Source: M2408 sp044348665 (GTDB lineage: Bacteria > Bacteroidota > Bacteroidia > Flavobacteriales_D > Crocinitomicaceae). Taken from it: a stretch of 25,328 nucleotides of DNA. Each line of letters opens with the position of its first letter. Position 1 is the stretch's first letter. Under the pieces are notes generated by a model. That model was given only the letters and a program-made list of their open reading frames with translations, was not told the DNA's origin and ran no database searches. The stretch spans positions 1 to 25,328 of the forward strand of contig JBIKSI010000036.1 of the NCBI GenBank assembly GCA_044348665.1, in the 5' to 3' direction. Made by a program: the position numbers and the translations under genes. This document shows, piece after piece, positions 17,264 through 25,218 of the stretch.

Positions 17264-17518
17264 ATGCAAATTATCCGGCAAATTTTAATTTTCCCCTTTC
17301 TAGTCCTCGTTAAAATTTATCAATGGATAATTAGTCCAATTTTTCCAGCGAATTGCAGATACAATCCTACTTGTTCGCATTATATGGTAGATGCTTTAAA
17401 AGAATGGGGAGTAATAAAAGGTTTGTATTTGGGAATCAAAAGAATTTCTTCCTGTCACCCTTGGGGAGGTTTTGGGGATGATCCTGTTCCACGAAAAAAA
17501 AAGTCTAATTCGTTGTGA
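17264..17518 (+). CDS. yidD: membrane protein insertion efficiency factor YidD
   Basis: An 84-residue protein thought to assist YidC/Sec in inserting membrane proteins. The family marks are all visible: an N-terminal amphipathic helix (IFPFLVLVKIYQWIISP), FPANCRYNPTCSHY with the conserved cysteines, then ALKEWGVIKGLYLGIKRI, and SCHPWGGFGDDPVP. In many bacteria it lies in the rpmH-rnpA-yidD-yidC cluster; here it stands alone, divergent from a transglycosylase gene. Its last codons and stop lie inside the terminator hairpin at 17498-17530. Confidence 0.96.
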   Translation: MQIIRQILIFPFLVLVKIYQWIISPIFPANCRYNPTCSHYMVDALKEWGVIKGLYLGIKRISSCHPWGGFGDDPVPRKKKSNSL

Positions 17519-17530
17519 ACTAGACTTTTT
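17498..17530. terminator. bidirectional terminator between yidD and the lipoprotein gene
   Basis: AAAAAGTCTA (17498-17507) pairs perfectly with TAGACTTTTT (17521-17530) around a 13-base loop. The flanking A-run on the left (17494-17502) and T-run on the right give a U-tract in both directions, so it can stop yidD from the left and the 17537-17935 gene from the right. The left arm is within the last codons of yidD. Confidence 0.85.
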
Positions 17531-17536
17531 CTGATG

Positions 17537-17935
17537 TTATCTTTTTTTACAAGGTACATTTTCGGTGAATCGCACAAGTTGCGAATCTTTCAAATGTTCT
17601 TTTAGTTCTTTAATGAAATTTTCCTGCTGTTTCGCTTTGAGTTCATCTAGCTTAAAACAAAAATCTACTTCTCCTTCGCGGCCCCATTTTGCCATTTCAG
17701 AAACAAGTTTTACTTTATTTTTTGTCTCGTAATCAGCAACAAATTGTTCAAATTGTTTTTTTGCTTCCGAATCAGTGCCAGAACCAATACTGATAAATGA
17801 AACGTTAAGTCTATATATTCCATCCATTTTTAAAAGTTCATTTTTTGCTTTTTTCTTAGCAATTCGTTTTGCTGGATCGCATGAACTAATACCAATAACA
17901 GGAATTAAAACAAGTGCAATTATTAGTTTTTTCAT
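17537..17935 (-). CDS. small hypothetical lipoprotein
   Basis: A 132-residue product with a lipoprotein signal: MKKLIIALVLIPVIG followed by ISSC (Cys19) and a basic stretch (KRIAKKKAKNE). The mature part is highly charged and helical, without catalytic motifs; a Cys pair (in DFCFK and near the C-terminus VPCKKR) might form a disulfide. I do not recognise a family. It begins 5 bases after the stop of the broken M43 metalloprotease gene, so it is probably read from the same transcript. It ends at the bidirectional terminator. Confidence 0.8.
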   Translation of the reverse strand: MKKLIIALVLIPVIGISSCDPAKRIAKKKAKNELLKMDGIYRLNVSFISIGSGTDSEAKKQFEQFVADYETKNKVKLVSEMAKWGREGEVDFCFKLDELKAKQQENFIKELKEHLKDSQLVRFTENVPCKKR

Positions 17936-17940
17936 ATTCC

Positions 17941-19197
17941 TTATTTTGCAATGATAATTTTTTGGGTAACAATTGTTGTTCCTTCTTGGAAGTTTACAAA
18001 ATACGTACCATTTGATAAATCTTTGGTGTTAATTTCAAATGGGAAAGAATTTATTTGGTCAAAAACTAAGACTTTTTCTCCAACAATGGAGTAAACACTG
18101 ATGTTTGCATTAGTTGAATTAGAAGCATTGATCACAAATTTATCATTGCTTGGATTTGGCGAAATGACAAAGCTAGTCGCTAATTCTTCGTTTAATGACG
18201 CTCCGATTGGTTGGCAAACATTGGATGTTAGTAATCCAGATCTTGGACCATTCAAAGCTGCACGCATTCTATTTCCTTGGCCTAAAGTAAACATGACCAT
18301 GCAAGTATCGTCCACGTAATCCATATAATTCATGTACATTTCTCCTGCATCCCCAGAGCCACATGAGCTATTTGCATTGTGAGGGAATGTTGGACATCCA
18401 AAATTGCTTTCAAAGGCAATCTCCGTATCATTCACTAAATCGTCTCCACATTCAGCATCACCCCAAATGTGTGACAAGTTTAACCAGTGTCCAACTTCAT
18501 GCGTTCCTGTTCTTCCTAAATCATTTGGTGCAGTAGCAGTTCCAATTGAACCAAAAGCTGTGTAATTGATAACAACTCCGTCATCTTCTGGCCAATCAGC
18601 TAAATCGGATGGGAAAGTTGCATAACCAAGTAATCCTTGACCAGCACTTAAATCACAAACCCAAATATTCAAATATTTTGTTGGATCCCAATTGTCTTTT
18701 CCACCAGATGCTGTTCTTTTTTCAGCACCATCTTCACCTGTAAAAGCATTCACGGTGGTAAGTGTTCTTGTTATTCCTGTAGTTGCATTTCCTTGCGGGT
18801 CACGTTAAGCTAAACAAAATTCGATTTGAGTATCAGCTGTAAATTCCCAAAATGGATGTACATCAGGCAAAGAATCAGCGTTAAACAATCTGAAATCTTC
18901 ATTTAAAGCAGCCAATTGAGTTTGAATTTGCGCATCACTTACATTTTGTCCGGCGGTTTTGTAAATCACGTGAAAAACAACTGGAATCGTGATAATATTT
19001 CTTGTTTTTGGAGCTTCATTGTTGTTTGAAATCCACGTTTGTGTTTGAACTTCTAATTGCGCTCTTTTTGCATTTAATTCTGGATTATTTACTGCTCTTT
19101 TGTTGTAAATATCCATTGCTGAACATTTTTGGTTTTGAGCATTTAAATGGAATCCACCTAATGCGATTAATGTAAATAAGTAAAGTTTTTTTCTCAT
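17941..19197 (-). pseudogene. M43-family secreted metalloprotease with T9SS sorting tail, broken by one in-frame stop
   Basis: The minus-strand frame from the ATG at 19195-19197 to the stop at 17941-17943 encodes 418 residues if codon 131 (TAA at 18805-18807) is ignored. Parts in order: signal peptide (MRKKLYLFTLIALGGFHLNA); a propeptide; IPVVFHVIY; IEFCLA, then the stop, then RDPQGNATTGITRT; the zinc motif HEVGHWLNLSH at codons 233-243; the Met-turn MNYMDYVDD near codon 290; and a type A T9SS tail (FVISPNPSND, SIVGEKVL, LSNGTYFVNF, QKIIIAK). M43 (pappalysin/cytophagalysin) proteases normally read FCLAQRDP here, so the stop most simply replaces a CAA Gln codon by one C-to-T change. Both halves keep the same frame and all catalytic residues, so the break is recent, or a sequencing error. 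The product would have been a zinc endopeptidase sent to the cell surface. Confidence 0.88.
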
Positions 19198-19262
19198 AAT
19201 TGTTTTGATTAATTTCCTACTCGTTGAGCTTTTCGGTATCGCTTTTATTTTTTTAAGTAAAA

Positions 19263-20024
19263 TCAATGTGTCACATACTGTTTGTGGCTTATCTTTTTAT
19301 CAGAAATTGTTCCATAAACCCAGTTGTCATTTTGTTTTTTAAGGACAATATTTTCTGACGCATTTTCATAGTAATTCTCATGTTTCAGATTTAGTTTAAA
19401 CGTTCCGTTTGCTGTAAATACTTCAGCTATTTTCATGTTTTCAGAGAAAGTTACTCCAATAATACTTGTTTCATCAAGCGTTTTTAACTGTAAAGGTAAT
19501 TCGAATACACGAATACATTCATTTTTGATGGAACTCCAAGTATAACCAGCTGAACCGATGCAACCATGTTCATCTTTATCATTTCCAAGCAATTCAACAG
19601 CTTTAGTTTGTGAAATGTGCGTTGTTAAATTGTTGGAAATTGTTCCAAAAATCCAATTGCCATTTTCTAACTTTAGGAACACATCCTCTTTTAAACCTTG
19701 AGTTTCAAAAGAATTTTTGCTTTGTATATTCAATAAGAAAACACCTTTATCTGTGAATACTTCTGCAGAAGTTTCATCAGAAGATAAAATAAAAGCTATG
19801 ATATTTGTTTTGTCAATACTAACAAGTTGATTTTCGAGTTCGAATACTCGAATACATTCGTTTTTGATTGAACTCCAAGTGTAACCAGCAGAAGCCTTGC
19901 AGCCATGTTCATCTTGATCGCCGCCTACAATTGGTGTAATTATTTCATTGGATTCATTGGTTTTTTTAGTTGTCGCACAAGAGAAAGTGAAAAATAACAA
20001 ACTCAATAGGATTAGTTTTTTCAT
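19263..20024 (-). CDS. hypothetical lipoprotein with two copies of a DxHGCxxSAGYxW domain
   Basis: A 253-residue product. Signal peptide MKKLILLSLLFFTF with lipobox FSC (Cys16). The rest is two copies of one roughly 105-residue domain (residues 36-137 and 149-253, 113 residues apart). Each starts with DEHGC, then SAGYTWSSIKNECIRVFEL, where two Cys lie 15 residues apart and may pair, followed by a beta-rich part with AEVFT, a Gly-Thr/Val-Phe strand and NWxxGTIS. The first motif is one I have seen in small bacterial envelope proteins (DEHGC...SAGYxW...CIR). The beta-rich part recalls lysozyme-inhibitor-like folds (MliC), which is only a guess. Its own consensus promoter is at 20047-20076, and it is followed by the broken M43 gene 65 bases downstream. 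Confidence 0.82.
   Translation of the reverse strand: MKKLILLSLLFFTFSCATTKKTNESNEIITPIVGGDQDEHGCKASAGYTWSSIKNECIRVFELENQLVSIDKTNIIAFILSSDETSAEVFTDKGVFLLNIQSKNSFETQGLKEDVFLKLENGNWIFGTISNNLTTHISQTKAVELLGNDKDEHGCIGSAGYTWSSIKNECIRVFELPLQLKTLDETSIIGVTFSENMKIAEVFTANGTFKLNLKHENYYENASENIVLKKQNDNWVYGTISDKKISHKQYVTH
19502..19580 (-). repeat. downstream copy of intragenic direct repeat
   Basis: DNA encoding the second SAGYTWSSIKNECIRVFEL copy. It is nearly identical to 19841-19919, exactly 339 bases (113 codons) away, so the duplication is visible at the nucleotide level and not only in protein. Confidence 0.8.
19841..19919 (-). repeat. upstream copy of intragenic direct repeat
   Basis: DNA encoding the first copy of the domain motif. 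It differs from 19502-19580 at scattered positions, several silent, so the duplication is not brand new; the motif part has diverged far less than the rest of the domain. Confidence 0.8.
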
Positions 20025-20046
20025 TGGAAAATTTATATAATTATTA

Positions 20047-20076
20047 CAAATATAAAATTATTATTTGCAATCTCAA
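20047..20076 (-). promoter_or_regulatory. minus-strand promoter, TTG-N19-TATATTTG
   Basis: On the minus strand TTG (CAA at 20074-20076) and TATATTTG (complement at 20047-20054) are exactly 19 bases apart. The -7 element is 22 bases before the lipoprotein ATG at 20024. It likely drives the three-gene set down to 17537. Confidence 0.82.
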
Positions 20077-20136
20077 TTATTGTTTCGAAATTCATGTTCT
20101 AAAAAATCTTTATTCAATTTATTACACGAGTGGTAT

Positions 20137-20165
20137 TTGTTTTCCTAAAACTAATCTTATTTTTG
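20137..20165 (+). promoter_or_regulatory. M1 peptidase promoter, TTG-N18-TATTTTTG
   Basis: TTG (20137-20139) and TATTTTTG (20158-20165) are separated by 18 bases, one short of the usual spacing. The -7 element ends 20 bases before the ATG at 20186. It is back to back with the minus-strand promoter at 20047-20076. Confidence 0.65.
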
Positions 20166-20185
20166 TTGCTTAAATCTTTTTTGTT

Positions 20186-23100
20186 ATGAAATTCATATCA
20201 CTTATTTTAATCCTTTCTTCGTCGCTTGTAAATGCTCAAAGCTATTGGCAACAAGAAGTGAATTACAAAATCAATGTTCGCTTAAACGATAATAATCACA
20301 CTATTTCTGCTTACGAGGAATTCGAATACATCAATAATTCTCCCGACAAATTAGATTTCATTTATGTGCATTTATGGCCAAATGCATACCGCAACGGGAA
20401 AACTGCATTAGGAAAACTGCTTTATTTAAATGGAGAAAAATTATTGCGATTTGCCAATGATTCAATCAAAGGTGGAATTGATTCCTTAGACTTTAAAGTC
20501 AATGGAGAAAAAATTTCATGGGAATACGACCCGAAACACTTAGATATTTGTAAAATAAATCTAAAAACATCCTTGAATCCCGGGGAAAGAATCATGATTT
20601 CTACACCTTTTAAAGTGAAAATTCCAAGTGGTGAAATTTCACGTTTAGGACATGTTGGACAATCGTATCAAATCACGCAGTGGTATCCAAAACCAGCAGT
20701 TTATGACAAGAATGGTTGGAATCAAATGCCCTATTTAAATCAGGGTGAATTTTATTCCGAATTTGGCTCCTTTGATGTGTCGATTACCTTACCGAAAAAT
20801 TATGTAGTTGGAGCAACTGGCGATTTGCAAACTGAAAGTGAATTGACATTTCTAAACGATTTAGCTAAAAAAACGAAAGAAACCTTGGGTGGAAATCCTA
20901 AAACTGCTGGAAAAGCCGAAAAAAATCCAATTTTTCCTGAATCATCGAAGGAATGGAAAACCATTCGCTTTACGCAATCAAAGGTCCATGATTTTGCATG
21001 GTTTGCTGATAAACGATTTCGCGTATTAAAAGGTGAAGTTGAATTGCCACATTCAAAACGAAAAGTAACAACATGGGCGATGTTTACCCCTCGAAATGAA
21101 ATGGTTTGGAAGGATGCGATTGAATACATCAACGATGGAACGTATTATTATTCGCTGTGGAATGGAGATTATCCGTACAATCAAGTGACGGCTGTTGACG
21201 GTACAATTTCCGCAGGAGGTGGAATGGAGTACCCAAATGTAACTGTGATTGGAAACACTGGTAGCAAAATGGAACTTGAAATAGTTATTGTTCATGAAGT
21301 TGGACATAACTGGTTTTATGGAATTTTGGGGACAAACGAGCGCGTTCATGGTTGGATGGACGAAGGATTAAATACCTTAAACGAAATGCGTTACGTGGAA
21401 ACAAAATACCCTAATAACAAACAACTTTCGGACATGGTGATGGGCGGAAAATTTCATTTAAACGACTTGGATCACCACGATATGGGAGATGTTTCTTACC
21501 GTTTTATGACTGTTTTAGGTGAAGATCAACCGATTGAAACAAAATCTGAAAAATTCACTTCTGGAAATTATGGTTTCATCATGTATCAAAAGACAGGCTT
21601 GGTGTTTCATTACCTCAAAGAATTTTTAGGTGAAGCAAATTTTAACAAGGTTATGAGTGCCTATTTTGAAGAATGGAAATTCAAACATCCCCAACCAGAA
21701 GACATGCGTAAATCCATGGAAACTAGTTCTGGAAAAAATTTGTCTTGGCTTTTTGAAGATTTGATTCAAACAACAAATTTCTTGGACTATAAAATTAAAA
21801 AAGTTAAAAAATCAGATGAAGGAGTCACTGTTCATGTGAAAACAAAAGGTCATGTAAATGGTCCGATTCCAGTGAGTTTAATTAGTGAGAAAGATACCAT
21901 AACAAAATGGACGCAAGATTTTTCCACTAAAAAGCAGATTTTAAAATTTGATATGAAAGATGCTCAAATGGCAATTATTGATGTCAACAGACAAATTCCT
22001 GAGATTAATCGATCAAATAATACTTGGAATAAATCATGGTTATTGAAAAAAAAGGAACCGATTAAATTTGAATTTCTTTTTGGTGATCATGAAAGGTCGA
22101 AAAGCAATAATTTTTGGACACCAATTATTGCAGGAAATAATGCGGATAAATTAATGCTTGGTGTTGCTTCGCATAATTTGGGATTGCCATTTAAAAGGTA
22201 TCAATATTTAATTGCACCCATGTTTTCATTTGGTAGAAAAAACATTTCAGGAACAGGCGAATTTTCTTACACATTTTTACCTAAAAAGCACGTTAAATTG
22301 AGTAGAGTTGGAATTTCTATCAAATCTTTTGGAACCGACGAAAGATCATATTATGCTGGTGTTTCACCTTACATTTACCTAAAATTAGGAAATAGAAAAG
22401 ATGCGAATGCTTTTTCTCATACTCTTTTACTTCAAGGGATTTATCGCTACGATGAACGATATGCTCAAATCGAACTTCCAGTTGTTGGATTTAACCCAAG
22501 AACGATATTAAATCGTGGAGGAGCATTTTTGAAATATTCAATACATTACAAAAAACCAGATTTTGAAATAGAAGCATCTACTCGAACAGAGTATTTTGAC
22601 AATTTAGAAAATAATGAAAGTTTGATACGCTCAACTGCGGAAGCAACATTTAAGTACAAATATTTGAAGAACAAAATGGCTCGATGGATGGAATTACGTC
22701 TTTTTGTTGGTAAATTTTGGCAAGTAAATAATATGTTAAATTCCTCTTCTTGGTTGTCTAATGAATACGAATATTCTTTGAGTGGAAATTCAGGTTATCA
22801 AGATTTATTTTTAGAGGAATATTTCTTCTCACGACAATATGACCTTACAAATCGTCAGCGAATGGAAAACATTGGCGGCTTCAAGAGTACAAGTACTTTT
22901 GGTTCTACACACACGTGGTTGACAAGTGGTAATTTTTACGCACAACTTCCAATTAAGCCCAACGTTTTGGGTGTTTTTGCTGATTTTGGAATATTTAATG
23001 ATTCTGAAAAGAATGCTTTCGTTTACAATACAGGTTTAGCCGTGCGTTTTGGAAAAGTTTTCGGACTTTATTTCCCAATACTTATGAGTGAAAATTTGAA

Positions 23101-23188
23101 AATGGATGTTGAATATGTTCAAAAAATTAGGTTTACATTAAATATGAATATTGTGAATAAGCCTTTGAAAATTAATGGTTTGTTTTAA
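20186..23188 (+). CDS. M1-family metallopeptidase with C-terminal beta-barrel-like region
   Basis: A 1000-residue exported zinc aminopeptidase-type enzyme. It has a signal peptide (MKFISLILILSSSLVNA), an N-terminal beta domain, the substrate-binding motif GGGMEYPN (344-351, the GAMEN equivalent) and the zinc motif HEVGH (370-374) with the third ligand Glu393 in WMDEGLN, i.e. HExxHx18E. A helical part follows (HYLKEFLGEANFNKVM) up to about 620. Residues about 650-1000 are unlike other M1 enzymes: alternating short strands with aromatic ends (e.g. YLIAPMFSFG, GEFSYTFLPKKH, SYYAGVSPYIYLKLG), and the chain ends in Phe, as outer-membrane barrels do. I infer a barrel or surface-anchoring domain that would hold the enzyme at the outer membrane. 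Transcribed alone from the promoter at 20137-20165. Confidence 0.92.
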   Translation: MKFISLILILSSSLVNAQSYWQQEVNYKINVRLNDNNHTISAYEEFEYINNSPDKLDFIYVHLWPNAYRNGKTALGKLLYLNGEKLLRFANDSIKGGIDSLDFKVNGEKISWEYDPKHLDICKINLKTSLNPGERIMISTPFKVKIPSGEISRLGHVGQSYQITQWYPKPAVYDKNGWNQMPYLNQGEFYSEFGSFDVSITLPKNYVVGATGDLQTESELTFLNDLAKKTKETLGGNPKTAGKAEKNPIFPESSKEWKTIRFTQSKVHDFAWFADKRFRVLKGEVELPHSKRKVTTWAMFTPRNEMVWKDAIEYINDGTYYYSLWNGDYPYNQVTAVDGTISAGGGMEYPNVTVIGNTGSKMELEIVIVHEVGHNWFYGILGTNERVHGWMDEGLNTLNEMRYVETKYPNNKQLSDMVMGGKFHLNDLDHHDMGDVSYRFMTVLGEDQPIETKSEKFTSGNYGFIMYQKTGLVFHYLKEFLGEANFNKVMSAYFEEWKFKHPQPEDMRKSMETSSGKNLSWLFEDLIQTTNFLDYKIKKVKKSDEGVTVHVKTKGHVNGPIPVSLISEKDTITKWTQDFSTKKQILKFDMKDAQMAIIDVNRQIPEINRSNNTWNKSWLLKKKEPIKFEFLFGDHERSKSNNFWTPIIAGNNADKLMLGVASHNLGLPFKRYQYLIAPMFSFGRKNISGTGEFSYTFLPKKHVKLSRVGISIKSFGTDERSYYAGVSPYIYLKLGNRKDANAFSHTLLLQGIYRYDERYAQIELPVVGFNPRTILNRGGAFLKYSIHYKKPDFEIEASTRTEYFDNLENNESLIRSTAEATFKYKYLKNKMARWMELRLFVGKFWQVNNMLNSSSWLSNEYEYSLSGNSGYQDLFLEEYFFSRQYDLTNRQRMENIGGFKSTSTFGSTHTWLTSGNFYAQLPIKPNVLGVFADFGIFNDSEKNAFVYNTGLAVRFGKVFGLYFPILMSENLKMDVEYVQKIRFTLNMNIVNKPLKINGLF

Positions 23189-23324
23189 GGGAATGGAAAT
23201 CAATTTTATTCCACTTCAAAATCCACCTTGTATTTTTTTAAAAATAATGCAGTTAATAGATATTTTAAAAATCTTTTGAACCTTTTTTCCACATGTTTGT
23301 ACCTAAGCGTATAAATTCAATGTC

Positions 23325-24437
23325 ATGAAAAAATTAGCATCTTTTATTTTTGTTCTTTTAGTTGGACTAAAATCCTTTTCGCAAGGAAACACATATTCAG
23401 GAAATATTCAAATTGCGATTTTGTTTGATACCTCCAACAGCATGGATGGTTTAATTGAACAAGCGAAATCTCGTATTTGGGGCATCGTTAATACCATGTC
23501 GAATTTACGATACAATGGACAAATTCCGAATATCGAAATTGCTTTGTACGATTATGGGAACGATAATATTTTAGAAAATAAAAATTTTGTTCGACAAATT
23601 TTACCCTTCACTTCAGATTTAGACTTGATTTCCCAAAAGTTATTTGGTCTTACAACTCGCGGAGGTAGCGAATATTGTGGAGCTGTGATTTCTGAATCGC
23701 TTGAAAAACTTTCTTGGAAAAGCTATCCAAGTGATATGAAAATTATTTATATCGCTGGAAATGAGCCTTTCAACCAAGGCGCCGTGGATTACAAAATTGC
23801 ATGTTCTAGTGCGGTTTCAGCCAATGTGCAAGTAAATACAATCTATTGCGGCGATTATCAACAAGGAATCAAAGAGTTTTGGTACGATGCTTCTCAATTT
23901 GGAAAAGGAGAATACAGCAACATCAATTCTAATTTAGTTGTAAAACATTATGACACTCCTTTTGACCAAAGAATTAGAGAATACAATGATTCTATCAACA
24001 GAACGTATTATGGTTACGGAGCTAAAGGTTTGGATAAAAAGTCTTCTCAAGAAAAGGAGGATAAAAATGCTGTTACTCAATCAGCTGCTGCTTTTACGGA
24101 AAGAGCGATTGTGAAATCGAAAGCAGTTTACAACAATGCTTCGTGGGACATCATTGACGCTAGCAAATCAGATTCAACCATGGTTTTGAAAATGAAGGAT
24201 GAAGAACTTCCTGCGGAGTTAAAAGGCAAATCTGAAAAAGAAAAATTGGAATTTATTGCAAGTAATAAAGCGAAACGCGAAAAATATCAAAAAATCATCC
24301 AGGATTTGAATACCGAACGCGAAAAACACATTGCAGAACTGCGTAAAAACGAAAACTCAACAGAATCTGATTTTGGCGAAGAAATCCAAAAAAATGTTTT
24401 GAAAAATGCGGAGAGTTTGGGTTATGAGAAGAAATGA
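23325..24437 (+). CDS. secreted von Willebrand factor type A domain protein
   Basis: A 370-residue product with a signal peptide (MKKLASFIFVLLVGLKSFSQ) and a VWA domain over about residues 27-215. The metal-ion-dependent adhesion site is visible as DTSNS (35-39), with a later Thr in LTTRGGSE and the strand IIYIAGNEPF. The domain binds a partner through a metal ion. After it comes a strongly charged, probably coiled-coil tail (about 290-350: KGKSEKEKLEFIASNKAKREKYQ and following). There is no C-terminal membrane helix and no MoxR-type ATPase gene beside it, so it is not the usual BatA/BatB aerotolerance set. It follows the M1 gene by 136 bases on the same strand; the partner is unknown. Confidence 0.85.
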   Translation: MKKLASFIFVLLVGLKSFSQGNTYSGNIQIAILFDTSNSMDGLIEQAKSRIWGIVNTMSNLRYNGQIPNIEIALYDYGNDNILENKNFVRQILPFTSDLDLISQKLFGLTTRGGSEYCGAVISESLEKLSWKSYPSDMKIIYIAGNEPFNQGAVDYKIACSSAVSANVQVNTIYCGDYQQGIKEFWYDASQFGKGEYSNINSNLVVKHYDTPFDQRIREYNDSINRTYYGYGAKGLDKKSSQEKEDKNAVTQSAAAFTERAIVKSKAVYNNASWDIIDASKSDSTMVLKMKDEELPAELKGKSEKEKLEFIASNKAKREKYQKIIQDLNTEREKHIAELRKNENSTESDFGEEIQKNVLKNAESLGYEKK

Positions 24438-24498
24438 TTTATGAGAAAAAGAACTGTTACGTTCAATTGTATCCTTAAAAAAAACCGAATAATTAAGT

Positions 24499-25218
24499 TT
24501 AATTTTTTACAGTTATTAATACACAATATTTAGTTAATATTTCAGATTGTTCACTTAATGTTTTACCTGTAAGAGTGGTAACTTTAGAGAGTTCTGGCAG
24601 ACCCTCAATAATATCTAAAAAATTCAACAAATACGTACTTTTAATACTGTAGCCAACTGAGTTTGCGCCAGGGATACCTGCATTGACAATACCAACAAGT
24701 GAACCATTCATGTCAAATAATGGACCACCACTATTTCCAGGCTGAATAGGGCAAGAAATTTGATAACAAACAGGGTCGTCTTGGTAGCCTGTTTTGGAAC
24801 TTATTATTCCATCAGTTAATTTAATGCCTTTCCCTTGTATTTCAGTTTGTGGGAAACCTAAGGTAAATACTTTTGTTCCAATACTTAAAGTGCTGTTTTT
24901 AATAACAAAAGGGATTTTTGTAAAATTTACAAATGCTTTATCGTTAATTTTCAGAATAGCAAAATCATTAGTTTTATCTGTTTTTATTAAATCTGCTTTG
25001 TAAGTTTTATCATTTATTCTAATATCAAAAATTTTACCATTTTCAACAACATGATTATTTGTTATAATGTAACCATTGTTTGAAATTACTATACCTGAAC
25101 CAGTTCCAATGATATTGTTAGCTTCTAAATTTGATGCAATTTTTGTCGTTATTGGCCTTGTAGGTCTTGGTATTGACATACCAACTTTAGAAAGTATAAT
25201 ATTTATAATACTCCCCAT
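24499..25218 (-). CDS. trypsin-like serine protease (S1C), probably 5'-truncated by an IS3 element
   Basis: A 239-residue product with one trypsin-like domain: GTGSGIVISNNGYIITNNHVVE with catalytic His56, TNDFAILK with Asp85, and QPGNSGGPL with Ser163. The C-terminal segment VGYSIKSTYLLNFLD is typical of the DegP/HtrA-related trypsin_2 group. There is no PDZ domain and no signal peptide or membrane helix, although relatives usually carry one of these or another N-terminal domain. The ATG at 25216-25218 lies in sequence CCCCATTTTTCGGACA that looks like an IS3-family terminal repeat, directly before the transposase start on the other strand. So the original N-terminus is probably lost and the start codon comes from the element. 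A second in-frame ATG (residue 14) is an alternative start. The catalytic triad is intact. Confidence 0.8.
   Translation of the reverse strand: MGSIINIILSKVGMSIPRPTRPITTKIASNLEANNIIGTGSGIVISNNGYIITNNHVVENGKIFDIRINDKTYKADLIKTDKTNDFAILKINDKAFVNFTKIPFVIKNSTLSIGTKVFTLGFPQTEIQGKGIKLTDGIISSKTGYQDDPVCYQISCPIQPGNSGGPLFDMNGSLVGIVNAGIPGANSVGYSIKSTYLLNFLDIIEGLPELSKVTTLTGKTLSEQSEILTKYCVLITVKN

Noticed and set aside
17941..18753. Downstream half of the M43 gene as an independent gene from a GTG
   Set aside because: The GTG is not preceded by a promoter, the product would lack a signal peptide and propeptide, and the frame matches the upstream half exactly, so it is one broken gene.
18805..18807. TAA recoded as glutamine
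   Set aside because: Other genes in the window (for example secDF, tatA, rpmE2) end with TAA at normal positions, so general recoding is excluded.
23189..23324. Regulatory RNA between the M1 and VWA genes
   Set aside because: Only a weak 5-bp pairing (TGGAA/TTCCA) was found and no promoter consensus or T-run.
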